From: an uncultured Piscinibacter sp.
GTDB lineage: Bacteria; Pseudomonadota; Gammaproteobacteria; Burkholderiales; Burkholderiaceae_C
DNA: 64,000 nt
Assembly: GCF_937952055.1 (NCBI RefSeq)
Contig: NZ_CALFYO010000032.1
Coordinates: forward strand, 186,001-250,000
Direction of reading: 5' to 3'
The position numbers and the translations under genes are program-made. The notes beneath the pieces are model-generated. The model worked only from the letters and a program-made list of their open reading frames with translations. It was not told where the DNA came from and searched no databases. This document shows, in pieces, positions 26,319 to 36,359 of the stretch. Position 1 is the first letter of the stretch; every line of letters starts with the position of its first letter.

Positions 26319-27746
26319 TCAGTTGAAGCGCACGTACTCGAAATCGACGGGTTGACGGTTGATGCCCATCACCGGTGGCGCGATCCAGTTGGCGAATCGG
26401 CCCGGCTCGACGACGCGGCCCATCAGGCTGGCCACGAAGGCGCGGTCCTCGTCGCTGGGCAGCCACTGCTCGACGTTGGCGTTCCATTCGTGGTCGTGGA
26501 TGTGGCGGCCATCCGGGCTCACCTTCACCCCGGCCAGCGCGCCGATGTTGCGGTGGAAGGCCTTGTGCGGCACCTTCAGGCGGAACGGGATGCCGGCCTT
26601 CTCGATCACCTTGTTCCAGCGCTCCACGCCGGCCCTGGAGTCGGTGATGTAGTCGTCGCGCAGCACCTCGTTGAGCGCGTTGAGCATCGGCACCTCCTTC
26701 TCGACGAGCATGCCGTTGCTGACCTCCAGCACCTTGTAGGTCTGGCCCTTGAGCAGGTGGTCGTCGTTGCGCTTGCCTTCCTCGAAGCGGCCCTTCAGGC
26801 CGGTCGAGTAGAAGATCGCCGCGTTGCTCGACTGGTCGGCACCGAACAGGTCGATCGTCACGCTGAAGTGGAAGTTCAGGTAGCGCTGGATGGTCGGCAG
26901 GTCGATCACGCCGGCGGCGCGCAGCCTGGCCGGGTCGTCGGTCTTCAGCTCGTTCATCGCCTGGCAGGTGCGCTGGATGACGCGCGACACGCCGGACTCG
27001 CCCACGAACATGTGGTGGGCTTCCTCGGTGAGCATGAACTTGGTCGTGCGGGCCAGCGGGTCGAAGCTCGACTCGGCCAGCGCGCACAGCTGGAACTTGC
27101 CGTCCCGGTCGGTGAAGTAGGTGAACATGAAGAACGACAGCCAGTCCGGCGTCTCTTCGTTGAACGCCTGCAGGATGCGCGGGTTGTCCTGGTTGCCGCT
27201 GCGGCGCTCGAGCAGCGCCTCGCCCTCCTCGCGCCCGTCGCGCCCGAAGTACTTGTGCAGCAGGTAGACCATCGCCCACAGGTGACGGCCTTCCTCGACG
27301 TTCACCTGGAACAGGTTGCGCAGGTCGTACTGGCTCGGGCAGGTCAGTCCGAGGTGGCGCTGCTGCTCCACCGAGGCGGGCTCGGTGTCACCCTGGGTGA
27401 CGATGATGCGACGCAGGTTGGCGCGGTACTCTCCAGGCACGTCCTGCCAGGCGTCCTCGCCCTTGTGGTCGCCGAAGTGGATCTTGCGATCCTTCTCGGC
27501 CGGGTTGAGGAAGATGCCCCAGCGGTAGTCCGGCATCTTCACGTGGCCGAACTGCGCCCAGCCCTGCGGGTCGACGCTGATCGCCGTGCGCAGGTAGACG
27601 TCGAAGTTCTGCGAGCCGTCCGGACCCATGTCGCCCCACCACTGCAGGTAGTTCGGCTGCCACTGCTCGAGCGCACGCTGCAGCGTGCGGTCCTCGCTCA
27701 GGTTGACGTTGTTGGGGATCTTCTCGCTGTAGTTGATGGTGCTCAT
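26319..27746 (-). CDS. boxB: Benzoyl-CoA 2,3-epoxidase subunit BoxB
   Basis: Diiron oxygenase that converts benzoyl-CoA and O2 to 2,3-epoxybenzoyl-CoA with electrons from BoxA. The 475-residue product keeps all six carboxylate/histidine ligands known for the Azoarcus enzyme, shifted by two: Glu122, Glu152 and His155 (EEGRH), Asp213, Glu242 and His245 (TEEAHH). It ends PVDFEYVRFN. The operon order boxC-boxB-boxA is typical. A hairpin-forming repeat separates it from boxC. Confidence 0.98.
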   Translation of the reverse strand: MSTINYSEKIPNNVNLSEDRTLQRALEQWQPNYLQWWGDMGPDGSQNFDVYLRTAISVDPQGWAQFGHVKMPDYRWGIFLNPAEKDRKIHFGDHKGEDAWQDVPGEYRANLRRIIVTQGDTEPASVEQQRHLGLTCPSQYDLRNLFQVNVEEGRHLWAMVYLLHKYFGRDGREEGEALLERRSGNQDNPRILQAFNEETPDWLSFFMFTYFTDRDGKFQLCALAESSFDPLARTTKFMLTEEAHHMFVGESGVSRVIQRTCQAMNELKTDDPARLRAAGVIDLPTIQRYLNFHFSVTIDLFGADQSSNAAIFYSTGLKGRFEEGKRNDDHLLKGQTYKVLEVSNGMLVEKEVPMLNALNEVLRDDYITDSRAGVERWNKVIEKAGIPFRLKVPHKAFHRNIGALAGVKVSPDGRHIHDHEWNANVEQWLPSDEDRAFVASLMGRVVEPGRFANWIAPPVMGINRQPVDFEYVRFN

Positions 27747-27813
27747 CTGTCGCTCCGGTGCATGTGTCGTTCAAGCAGGCGCCGTGGATTCGGCTTTGCC
27801 GGGCCATTGGCGT

Positions 27814-27847
27814 CGCCCCCTCGAGGGGGAGCGGCGTCAGCCGCTCC
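27814..27847. repeat. Palindromic hairpin repeat between boxC and boxB
   Basis: CCCCCTCGAGGGGG (27816-27829) is a perfect palindrome. It runs into GGAGCGGC, loop GTCA, GCCGCTCC (27828-27847), an 8-bp perfect stem. The two structures share bases and so compete. Similar GC-rich intergenic hairpins are frequent between genes of Burkholderiales; here it could set relative levels of boxC and boxB messages by stopping decay or partly ending transcription. Confidence 0.6.
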
Positions 27848-27859
27848 GGGGGGTGGTCG

Positions 27860-29515
27860 TCAAACTCTGTTCCAGTCGAAGGCGGCCTTGTCGCCCTTGC
27901 CGTACACCTTCAAGGCACCCTTCTCGCCGACGGCGTTGGGGCGCTGGAAGATCCAGTTCTGCCAGGCGGTCAGTCGGCCGAAGACGCGGGTGAACATGTT
28001 CTCGGGGCCGTTGAAGCGCAGGTTGGCTTCCATGCCGGTCAGCGCGTCGGGGCTCATCGACACACGCTCCTCGATGGCGATGCGCGTTTCGTCGGCCCAG
28101 TCGATGTCGTCCGGATTGCTGGTCACGAGGCCGAGCTTGAAGGCGGCGTCGGCGTCCAGCGCCCGGCCAGCCTGCGCGCGGACGGCGTCGAGCGCGGGCG
28201 CCTCTTCGTAGAAGCGGCGCTGCAGGCGGCTCTGGCCGGTGATCATCGGGTAGAAGCCGAAGTTGGCCTCGCCCGCCGTGATCTTCGGTGTCTTCGCCTC
28301 GTCGTCGGGCAGCATCAGCATGTAGCTGCGGTCGCAGGCCAAGGCCAGCTCGAGGAAGCTGCCGGCGAAGCAGGAGCCCGGCTCGATCAGCGCGTACAGG
28401 CTGCGCGACGAGAGATCCAGCCGGCTGAGCGTGCGGCGCAGGTAGCCGATGGTCTCGCGCACCAGCCAGTGATCCTGATGCGCGGCGAGCGTGGCGTCCA
28501 TGGCCAGCACCGCCTGGGCGTCGCCTTCGGTCTTCACCAGCCACAGGCCGATGTCGAGCTCGTTGGTGCGCATCTCGAGGATGGCGTCCTCCAGCTGGCG
28601 GGCCAGCTGAAGCGGGTACCAGTCGGAGCCCGCGGCTTCGATGCCGGCGACGTCGCTCGGCTGCGTCCCGGTCGGCGCCTTGACGGTGAAGACGGCGGTG
28701 CGCTTGGCGCGGTCGATCTCGACCGTCACGCTCGGGTAGCGCAGCGCGTTGGCCTCGATCGTGCGCTGCAGCGGCGTGAGCGTCACACCCTTGCCGTGGG
28801 TGGGACGGTGGCTCTGCTTGGCGAGCTCCAGCGCACGCTCCTGCACCTTGGCGGCGAACACCGCCGGCTTGGCGATGTCGTCCACCAGGCGCCAGTCCTT
28901 GGCCTTCTGGCCGCGCACGCCTTCGGTGGTGGTGCAGAAGATGTCGGCCAGGTCGTGGCGGACCTTGCGCTTGTCGGTCACGCGGGTCAGGCCGCCGGTG
29001 CCGGGCAGCACGCCCAGCAGCGGCACCTCGGGCAGGCTGACCGCGCTGCTGCGGTCGTCCACCAGTACGATCTCGTCGCAGGCCAGTGCCAGCTCGTAGC
29101 CGCCGCCGGCGCAGGCGCCGTTGACCGCAGCGAGGAACTTCAGGCCGCTGTGCCTGGAGGAGTCTTCCAGGCCGTTGCGCGTCTCGTTGGTGAACTTGCA
29201 GAAGTTCACCTTCCAGGCGTGGCTGGAGACGCCGAGCATGAAGATGTTGGCGCCGGAGCAGAACACCTTCTCCTTGGCGCTCGTCACCACCACCGTGCGC
29301 ACCTCCGGGTGCTCGAAGCGGATGCGGTTGACGGCGTCGTTCAGCTCGATGTCGACGCCGAGGTCGTAGCTGTTCAGCTTCAGCTTGTAGCCGGGGCGCA
29401 GGCCGCCGTTCTCGTCGAAGTCGGCGGCCAGCGTCGCCACGGGGCCCTCGAACTTCAGTTTCCAGTGCTTGTACTGGTTGGGGTGGGTCTGGTAGTCGAC
29501 GCGGTCAGTGCTCAT
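27860..29515 (-). CDS. boxC: 2,3-epoxybenzoyl-CoA dihydrolase
   Basis: Opens the ring of 2,3-epoxybenzoyl-CoA with two waters, giving 3,4-dehydroadipyl-CoA semialdehyde and formate. The 551-residue product has a crotonase-type N-terminal half with NGACAGGGYELALACDEIVLV (oxyanion hole) and VPLLGVLPGTGGLTRV, and a second crotonase-like part with GSCFAGSFLELALACDRSY. This double organisation is typical of BoxC. It is first of the minus-strand operon, behind a sigma-70-like promoter with several TGCA boxes. Confidence 0.97.
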   Translation of the reverse strand: MSTDRVDYQTHPNQYKHWKLKFEGPVATLAADFDENGGLRPGYKLKLNSYDLGVDIELNDAVNRIRFEHPEVRTVVVTSAKEKVFCSGANIFMLGVSSHAWKVNFCKFTNETRNGLEDSSRHSGLKFLAAVNGACAGGGYELALACDEIVLVDDRSSAVSLPEVPLLGVLPGTGGLTRVTDKRKVRHDLADIFCTTTEGVRGQKAKDWRLVDDIAKPAVFAAKVQERALELAKQSHRPTHGKGVTLTPLQRTIEANALRYPSVTVEIDRAKRTAVFTVKAPTGTQPSDVAGIEAAGSDWYPLQLARQLEDAILEMRTNELDIGLWLVKTEGDAQAVLAMDATLAAHQDHWLVRETIGYLRRTLSRLDLSSRSLYALIEPGSCFAGSFLELALACDRSYMLMLPDDEAKTPKITAGEANFGFYPMITGQSRLQRRFYEEAPALDAVRAQAGRALDADAAFKLGLVTSNPDDIDWADETRIAIEERVSMSPDALTGMEANLRFNGPENMFTRVFGRLTAWQNWIFQRPNAVGEKGALKVYGKGDKAAFDWNRV

Positions 29516-29574
29516 GGGGTGTCTCCCGGTCAGGATGCAAGGGGCTGCTGGTGTTCGTGCAGTGAATGATGAGC

Positions 29575-29625
29575 AGCATAGTGCATGAACTTTCGACCGT
29601 CAAGCAAAAGATGCAATTTTCTGCA
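29575..29625 (-). promoter_or_regulatory. boxC promoter with BoxR-type TGCA boxes
   Basis: On the minus strand TTGACG (29603-29598), a 17-base spacer and TATGCT (29580-29575) form a good sigma-70 promoter 60 bases before boxC. TGCA occurs at 29612 and 29622 with exactly six bases between, just upstream of the -35, and at 29582 beside the -10. Two more lie at 29558 and 29536. The BzdR/BoxR family is known to bind TGCA repeats. Confidence 0.75.
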
Positions 29626-29644
29626 TGCCTTCGCTGAACCATGA

Positions 29645-30595
29645 TCAGGCGGGCAGTTGCAGCGCCTCGCGCACCAGAGCGCGCAGCGCCACAAAGGTGG
29701 GTTCCAGCGCCTGCGAGCTGGTGTCGAGACGGAACTCGGCCTTCGAATAGAAGGCGGCGCGGCCGGCCAGGATGGATTTCAGGTCCTCCATGGCCTCTCG
29801 GCTGGCTGCCATGGGACGGGTATCGCCTTGAGCAAGCACTCGCTTCATGTGATCCTCCGCATCGGCCTGCAGCCAGACGGTGGTGCAATGGGCGAGCAGC
29901 AGGTTGAAGTTGGCCGGATCGGAGACGATGCCGCCCGGTGTGGCGATCACCGCCTCGGGGTAGATCTGGATCGCCTCCTCCAGTGCGCGGCGCTCGTAGC
30001 GTCGGTACGCGTTCTGGCCGTAAAGGGCCTGGATCTCGCTGATGCTGCAGCCGGCGAATTTCTCGATCTCGCGACTCAGTTCGACGAAGGTAAAGCCGAG
30101 GTCTTCCGCGAGCATGGCGCCCAGCGTGGACTTGCCCGCGCCTCGCAGGCCGATCAGTGCCACCTGCTGGCTGCGCGCGCGACCGCCGCTGGCGTTGGCG
30201 CCGCCCGTGCCGAGCATCTCGCCGACCATCACGCGCACCCGGTGCAGCGTGGCCTCATCGCGGTTCTCGAGCAGCTCCCGAAGCATCAGCCATTCGGGTG
30301 AGCTGGTGGTCACATCTCCGAGAAGCTCGGCCAGGGAGCACTGGAGCGCGCGCGCAACATCGAGCAGCACGAGGATGGAGGCGTTGCCCACGCCGTATTC
30401 GAGATTGGCCAGGTGGCGTTCGGAGACATCCGCCGCGAGCGCCAGCGCCTTGCGCGTCATGCCGCGGCGCGAGCGCAGGGCACGGGCGCGCTCGCCCAGC
30501 GCCACCAGGAACGGGTTCTTCGCCTCGTCTGCCCCCTCCAGGACCTCGGCTTCGCCCTGGGGATTCCCCGAAGCTTGCAATATAGTGCTTGACAT
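29645..30595 (-). CDS. boxR: BoxR-type benzoyl-CoA-responsive regulator
   Basis: A 316-residue regulator combining an XRE/Cro helix-turn-helix (residues about 27-92, ERARALRSRRGMTRKALALAADVSERHLANLEYG) with a shikimate-kinase-like domain (about 143-316). The kinase-like Walker A is GLRGAGKST at 149-157, but in this family the domain senses benzoyl-CoA rather than phosphorylating shikimate. BzdR and BoxR repress the anaerobic and aerobic benzoate operons. The gene lies between the two box operons. One TGCA-containing arm overlaps its own first codons, so autoregulation is likely. Confidence 0.95.
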   Translation of the reverse strand: MSSTILQASGNPQGEAEVLEGADEAKNPFLVALGERARALRSRRGMTRKALALAADVSERHLANLEYGVGNASILVLLDVARALQCSLAELLGDVTTSSPEWLMLRELLENRDEATLHRVRVMVGEMLGTGGANASGGRARSQQVALIGLRGAGKSTLGAMLAEDLGFTFVELSREIEKFAGCSISEIQALYGQNAYRRYERRALEEAIQIYPEAVIATPGGIVSDPANFNLLLAHCTTVWLQADAEDHMKRVLAQGDTRPMAASREAMEDLKSILAGRAAFYSKAEFRLDTSSQALEPTFVALRALVREALQLPA

Positions 30596-30639
30596 GGTTC
30601 AGTCTGGCCCCTAAAGTGCCTTCAAGCACAATACTGCAT
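30577..30639 (+). promoter_or_regulatory. Divergent boxR / benzoate operon promoter with paired BoxR-like sites
   Basis: TTGACA (30590-30595, perfect -35), a 17-base spacer and TAAAGT (30613-30618) form a strong plus-strand promoter for the DUF4863 operon. It is bracketed by a 17-base inverted repeat: TGCAATATAGTGCTTGA (30577-30593) and TCAAGCACAATACTGCA (30623-30639), which match at 15 of 17 positions. Each arm contains AGCA-N6-TGCA in one direction, close to the TGCA-N6-TGCA element at boxC. Confidence 0.75.
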
Positions 30640-30684
30640 CCCCTGGGGCAAGGCAAGGTGGATGTGGGTTCTGGAGAGCTCAGC

Positions 30685-31149
30685 ATGACCCCCGACAAAT
30701 TCCGTGCGCAGATCGCCGGGCTGACCGCGCAGCTCGCCGGCCAGACCCTCGACGCCGAACTCGACGCCTGGCTGAATCGCGAGCATGGTGCCGGCAGCGC
30801 CACCTTCGCCGAGCTCAAGGCCAGCTGCGAAGCAGGCGTCGCCGATGGCTGGCTGTGCAACCGCGAAGGCGGCGGCATCAAGTACGGCCGCATCTTCAAG
30901 CCGGCCGACGACCTGCAGGGCTTCTCGGTGGACGTGGTCGACATGCAGGACATCGCCGGCCCGCACCATGTGCATCCGAACGGCGAGATCGACTTGGTGC
31001 TGCCGATCGAAGGCGACGCGCGCTTCGATGGCCGTCCCGCCGGCTGGGTGGTGATGCCGCCCGGCAGCGCGCACCGCCCCACCGTGAGCCAGGGTCGCGC
31101 CCTGGTGCTCTACCTGCTGCCGCAAGGCGCGATCGAGTTCACTAAGTAG
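30685..31149 (+). CDS. DUF4863-family protein in benzoate cluster
   Basis: A 154-residue cupin-like protein. The N-terminal half is helical (TPDKFRAQIAGLTAQLAG, AELDAWLNREHG). The C-terminal half has the small beta-barrel pattern GPHHVHPNGEIDLVLPIEG, FDGRPAGWVVMPPGSAHRPTV, with His-Val-His and a later His that could bind a metal. I place it in DUF4863, whose named relatives include 4-hydroxylaminobenzoate lyases. Members often accompany box clusters, but the role there is not known. The ATG at 30685 follows CTGGAGAG at a fitting distance. It is first of the plus-strand operon, 6 bases before the dehydrogenase. Confidence 0.8.
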   Translation: MTPDKFRAQIAGLTAQLAGQTLDAELDAWLNREHGAGSATFAELKASCEAGVADGWLCNREGGGIKYGRIFKPADDLQGFSVDVVDMQDIAGPHHVHPNGEIDLVLPIEGDARFDGRPAGWVVMPPGSAHRPTVSQGRALVLYLLPQGAIEFTK

Positions 31150-31155
31150 ACAGAG

Positions 31156-32712
31156 ATGAGCGAACTGCTGAAGAACTACCTGGGCGGCCGCTGGATCGCC
31201 GGCGCGGGAGCCGGCGTGGCGCTGTTCGACCCGGTGCTGGGCGACGAGCTTGCCCGTGTCGACGCCACCGGCCTGGACCTGCGCGCCGGGTTCGCCTTCG
31301 CCCGCGAAGCAGGCGGTGGCGCGCTGCGCGCCATGAGCTACCGCGAGCGGGCCGCGATGCTGGCCGCCGCGGTGAAGGTGCTGCAAGGCAAACGGGACGA
31401 CTACTACGCCATCGCCACCGCCAACAGCGGCACGGTGAAGAACGACTCGGCGGTGGACATCGACGGCGGCATCTACACGCTGTCGACCTACGCGAAGCTG
31501 GGCGAATCGCTCGGCGAGCGCCACTTCCTGGCCGACGGTGAATCGGCGCGCCTGGGCAAGGAGCCGCTGTTCCAGAGCCGCCACGTGATGGTGCCGACGC
31601 GTGGCCTCGCGCTCTTCATCAACGCCTTCAACTTCCCGAGCTGGGGCCTGTGGGAGAAGGCGGCGCCGGCGCTGCTGTCCGGTGTGCCGGTGGTCATCAA
31701 GCCGGCCACTGCGACGGCCTGGCTGACCCAGCGCATGGTGCACGACGTGGTCGAGGCCGGCGTGCTGCCCGCCGGCGCGCTGTCGGTGGTGTGCGGCAGC
31801 TCGGCAGGCCTGATGGATGCGCTCGACCCCTTCGACGTCGTCTCCTTCACGGGCTCGGCCGACACGGCCGCGCTGATCCGTTCGCATGCCGCGGTGACGC
31901 AGCGCTCGGTGCGCGTCAACATCGAGGCCGACAGTGTCAACAGCGCCCTCCTGCTGCCGGGGGACGTGCCGGGCAGCGAGGCCTTCGAGCTGCTGGCCAA
32001 GGAGGTGGCCCGCGAGATGACGCAGAAGTCCGGCCAGAAATGCACGGCGATCCGCCGGATCTTCGTGCCCGAGACTCTGTACGCGCAGGCCGCCGAGGCG
32101 ATCGCAGGGCGGCTGGCCAAGACCACGGTCGGCAACCCGCGCAACGAGGCGGTGCGCATGGGCGCGCTGGTCAGCCGCGCGCAACTCAACGCCGTGCGCG
32201 AGGGGCTGGCCCATCTGCAGGCGCAGGCCGAGACCCTGCATGACGGCAGCAAGCATGCGCTGGTCGACGCCGATCCGGCGGTGGCCTGCTGTGTCGGCCC
32301 GACGCTGCTGGGCACGCGCGATGCCGCCGGCAGCGACACCGGCGACCACATCCACGACACCGAGGTGTTCGGCCCCGTGGCGACCCTTGTGCCCTACCGC
32401 AACCGGGCCCATGCGCTGCAGCTGATCGGCCGCGGCCAAGGTTCGCTGGTGGCCTCGCTGTACGGCAGTGACCCCCAAGCCCTCGCCGAAGCTGCGATCG
32501 AGCTGGCGCCGCTGCACGGCCGCGTGCACGTCGTCAGCCCCGACGTCGCCGCGCTGCACACCGGACACGGCAACGTGATGCCGCAATCGCTGCACGGCGG
32601 CCCCGGCCGCGCGGGTGGCGGCGAGGAACTCGGCGGATTGCGCGCCTTGAACTTCTACCATCGCCGCGCCGCCATCCAGGCGAGCACGGCGACGCTGAAC
32701 CATCTGGCCTGA
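31156..32712 (+). CDS. boxZ: 3,4-dehydroadipyl-CoA semialdehyde dehydrogenase
   Basis: Oxidises the BoxC product, 3,4-dehydroadipyl-CoA semialdehyde, to the dicarboxylate CoA ester with NADP+. The 518-residue aldehyde dehydrogenase has NAFNFPSWGLWEKAAPAL, PVVIKPATATAW, VSFTGSADTAAL, and the catalytic cysteine in SGQKCTAIRR (Cys296). The general-base region reads VNIEADSVNSALL, as in the phenylacetate/box-type semialdehyde dehydrogenases rather than the classic ELGG motif. The equivalent gene is called boxD in some species. Confidence 0.94.
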   Translation: MSELLKNYLGGRWIAGAGAGVALFDPVLGDELARVDATGLDLRAGFAFAREAGGGALRAMSYRERAAMLAAAVKVLQGKRDDYYAIATANSGTVKNDSAVDIDGGIYTLSTYAKLGESLGERHFLADGESARLGKEPLFQSRHVMVPTRGLALFINAFNFPSWGLWEKAAPALLSGVPVVIKPATATAWLTQRMVHDVVEAGVLPAGALSVVCGSSAGLMDALDPFDVVSFTGSADTAALIRSHAAVTQRSVRVNIEADSVNSALLLPGDVPGSEAFELLAKEVAREMTQKSGQKCTAIRRIFVPETLYAQAAEAIAGRLAKTTVGNPRNEAVRMGALVSRAQLNAVREGLAHLQAQAETLHDGSKHALVDADPAVACCVGPTLLGTRDAAGSDTGDHIHDTEVFGPVATLVPYRNRAHALQLIGRGQGSLVASLYGSDPQALAEAAIELAPLHGRVHVVSPDVAALHTGHGNVMPQSLHGGPGRAGGGEELGGLRALNFYHRRAAIQASTATLNHLA

Positions 32713-32728
32713 GCCGGAGGAGACAACC

Positions 32729-34317
<1,589 letters not shown>

Positions 34318-34321
<4 letters not shown>

Positions 34322-35133
34322 CTCCATCGTTCGTCGAGATCGAGTGGCGCGGCAAGCGCGTGCGCATCGAGCACGCGTTCATCGCGCCGCAGCGCAAGAC
34401 GGCCCCGCTGGTCGTGTTCCTGCACGAGGGGCTGGGCTCGCTGGCCATGTGGCGCGACTTTCCGAGCGCGCTGTGCGACGCGGCGGGGGTGCGCGGCCTG
34501 GTCTACTCGCGCCCCGGCTACGGTCGCTCGACACCGCGCGCGCCACAGGAGGCCTGGGACCTCGACTTCATGCACCGCCAAGCGCACGAGGTGCTGCCCG
34601 CGCTGCTGCAGACCCTGGACATCGACACCGTCCACGACAAGCCCTGGCTGTTCGGCCACAGCGACGGCGGCTCGATCACCCTGCTCTACGCCGCGAAACT
34701 GCGCGAGGCGATTGCCGGCGCGATCGTGCTGGCGCCGCACATCCTGGTCGAGGATCTGTCTGTCGACAGCATCGCCAAGGCGAAGACCGCCTACGAAACC
34801 ACCGATCTCAGGCAGCGCCTGGCGAAGTACCACGACGACCCCGACTCGGCTTTCTGGGGCTGGAACAGCATCTGGCTGCATCCGCCGTTCAAGCAGTGGT
34901 CGATCGAGGAGGAGATCCGCACCATCACCTGCCCGCTGCTGGCGGTGCAGGGCCTGGACGACGAGTACGGCACGCTGGAGCAGGTCCGCGGCATTGCACG
35001 GCGCGTGCCGCAGGCGCAGTTGCTCGAACTGCCGCAGTGCGGCCACTCGCCGCACAAGGACCAGCCACAGGCGCTGATCGAGGCCGCCAACCGATTCATT
35101 CGCTCGCACACCACCGGAGACAAGACGCCATGA
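34318..35133 (+). CDS. Alpha/beta hydrolase in benzoate operon
   Basis: A 271-residue alpha/beta hydrolase. Visible are the oxyanion region VVFLHEGLGSLAMW, the nucleophile elbow GHSDGGS, and a C-terminal GHSPHKDQP with the likely catalytic His. It starts with a GTG overlapping the bclA stop and ends overlapping the start of the binding-protein gene (ATGA). Such tight coupling argues for a role in the pathway, perhaps hydrolysis of an ester precursor, a lactone or an off-path thioester. The true substrate cannot be read from sequence. Confidence 0.88.
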
Positions 35134-36287
35134 AGCTGAAGACCATCGCCCTCGCCGCTGCGCTCGTCGCGGCCGCCGCCACCGCCCAGGCCCAGGGTGC
35201 CAAGCTCAAGGTCGGCCTGATGCTGCCGGCCACCGGCACCTTCGCGGCGCTGGGCACGGCCATCGAGAACGGCTTCCGGTTGTACGTGGAGGAGCAGGGC
35301 GGCAAGCTCGGCGGCCGCGAGATCGAATACGTCAAGGTCGACGACGAGAGCGATCCGGCCAAGGCCACCGACAACGTCAACAAGCTGATCAAGCGCGACA
35401 ACGTCGACGTGCTGGTCGGCACGGTGCACTCGGGCGTGGCGATGGCGATGGCCAAGGTCGCCAAGGACACCGGCACGCTGCTGCTGGTGCCCAACGCCGG
35501 CGCCGATGCGGTGACCGGCCCGATGTGCGCGCCGAACATCTTCCGCTCCAGCTTCAGCAACTGGCAGCCGGGCTATGCGATGGGCGAGGTGATGGCCAAG
35601 AAGGGCCACAAGAACGTCGTCACCATCACCTGGAAGTACGCTGCCGGCGACGAGTCGGTCAGGGGCTTCAAGGAGGCCTTCGAGAAGGCTGGCGGCAAGG
35701 TGGTCAAGGAACTGAACCTGCCCTTCCCGAACGTGGAGTTCCAGGCGCTGCTGACCGAGATCGCCGCCAGCAAGCCCGACGCGGTCTACACCTTCTTCGC
35801 CGGCGGCGGCGCGGTGAAGTTCGTCAAGGACTACGCCGCCGCCGGCCTGAAGAAGAACATCCCGCTGTACGGTGCCGGCTTCCTCACCGACGGCACGCTG
35901 GAGGCGCAGGGCGCCGACGCCGACGGGTTGCTCACCACGCTGCATTACAGCGACAGCCTGAACACGCCGCGCGACAACGCCTTCCGCCTGGCCTACGCGA
36001 AGGCCTACAAGCTGCAGCCCGACGTGTATGCGGTGCAGGGCTACGATGCGGCGCAGATGCTCGGCATCGGCCTGGCGGCGGTGAAGGGCGACGTGAGCAA
36101 GAAGGCCGAGTTCGCCGCGGCGGTGGAGAAGGCCAAGATCGACAGCCCGCGCGGCGCCTTCAGCGTCTCCAAGGCGCACAACCCGGTGCAGGACATCTAC
36201 CTGCGCCAGGTCAGCGGCAAGGAGAACAAGCTGGTCGGCGTGGCTTCGAAGTCTCTCGCCGACCCCGCCCGCGGCTGCAGGATGTAA
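35130..36287 (+). CDS. Branched-chain-type ABC transporter substrate-binding protein (benzoate cluster)
   Basis: A 385-residue periplasmic protein of the LivK family. A signal peptide ends near AQAQG (residues 1-21), followed by AKLKVGLMLPATGTFAALGTA, VDVLVGTVHSGVAMAMAKV and the Venus-flytrap layout. It heads a full Liv-type set placed downstream of benzoate-CoA ligase, so benzoate or a similar aromatic acid is the probable ligand; Liv-type systems for aromatic acids are known. A stem-loop follows before the permease, as is common where binding protein must exceed permease. Confidence 0.93.
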   Translation: MKLKTIALAAALVAAAATAQAQGAKLKVGLMLPATGTFAALGTAIENGFRLYVEEQGGKLGGREIEYVKVDDESDPAKATDNVNKLIKRDNVDVLVGTVHSGVAMAMAKVAKDTGTLLLVPNAGADAVTGPMCAPNIFRSSFSNWQPGYAMGEVMAKKGHKNVVTITWKYAAGDESVRGFKEAFEKAGGKVVKELNLPFPNVEFQALLTEIAASKPDAVYTFFAGGGAVKFVKDYAAAGLKKNIPLYGAGFLTDGTLEAQGADADGLLTTLHYSDSLNTPRDNAFRLAYAKAYKLQPDVYAVQGYDAAQMLGIGLAAVKGDVSKKAEFAAAVEKAKIDSPRGAFSVSKAHNPVQDIYLRQVSGKENKLVGVASKSLADPARGCRM

Positions 36288-36320
36288 GGCCGCTCCGGCA
36301 CTCCCGATTCAACCGACCAA

Positions 36321-36341
36321 CGGCCGCCGGAAGGGCGGCCG
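36321..36341 (+). promoter_or_regulatory. Intercistronic stem-loop between binding protein and permease
   Basis: CGGCCGCC (36321-36328), loop GGAAG, GGCGGCCG (36334-36341): an 8-bp perfect stem in the 72-base gap. There is no T-run, so it is not a standard terminator. It probably protects the 3' end of the binding-protein message, giving more binding protein than permease. Confidence 0.55.
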
Positions 36342-36359
36342 CAGGGGAAGGCTTCGCCC

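Noticed and set aside
25030..27279. 749-codon minus-strand frame spanning boxA and boxB
   Set aside because: It is an out-of-frame shadow with low-complexity Arg/Ala/Gly content, crossing the boundary of two clear genes.
29833..30150. Shikimate kinase activity for the boxR product
   Set aside because: The kinase-like domain is fused behind an XRE helix-turn-helix and lies in a box cluster; in this family it senses benzoyl-CoA.
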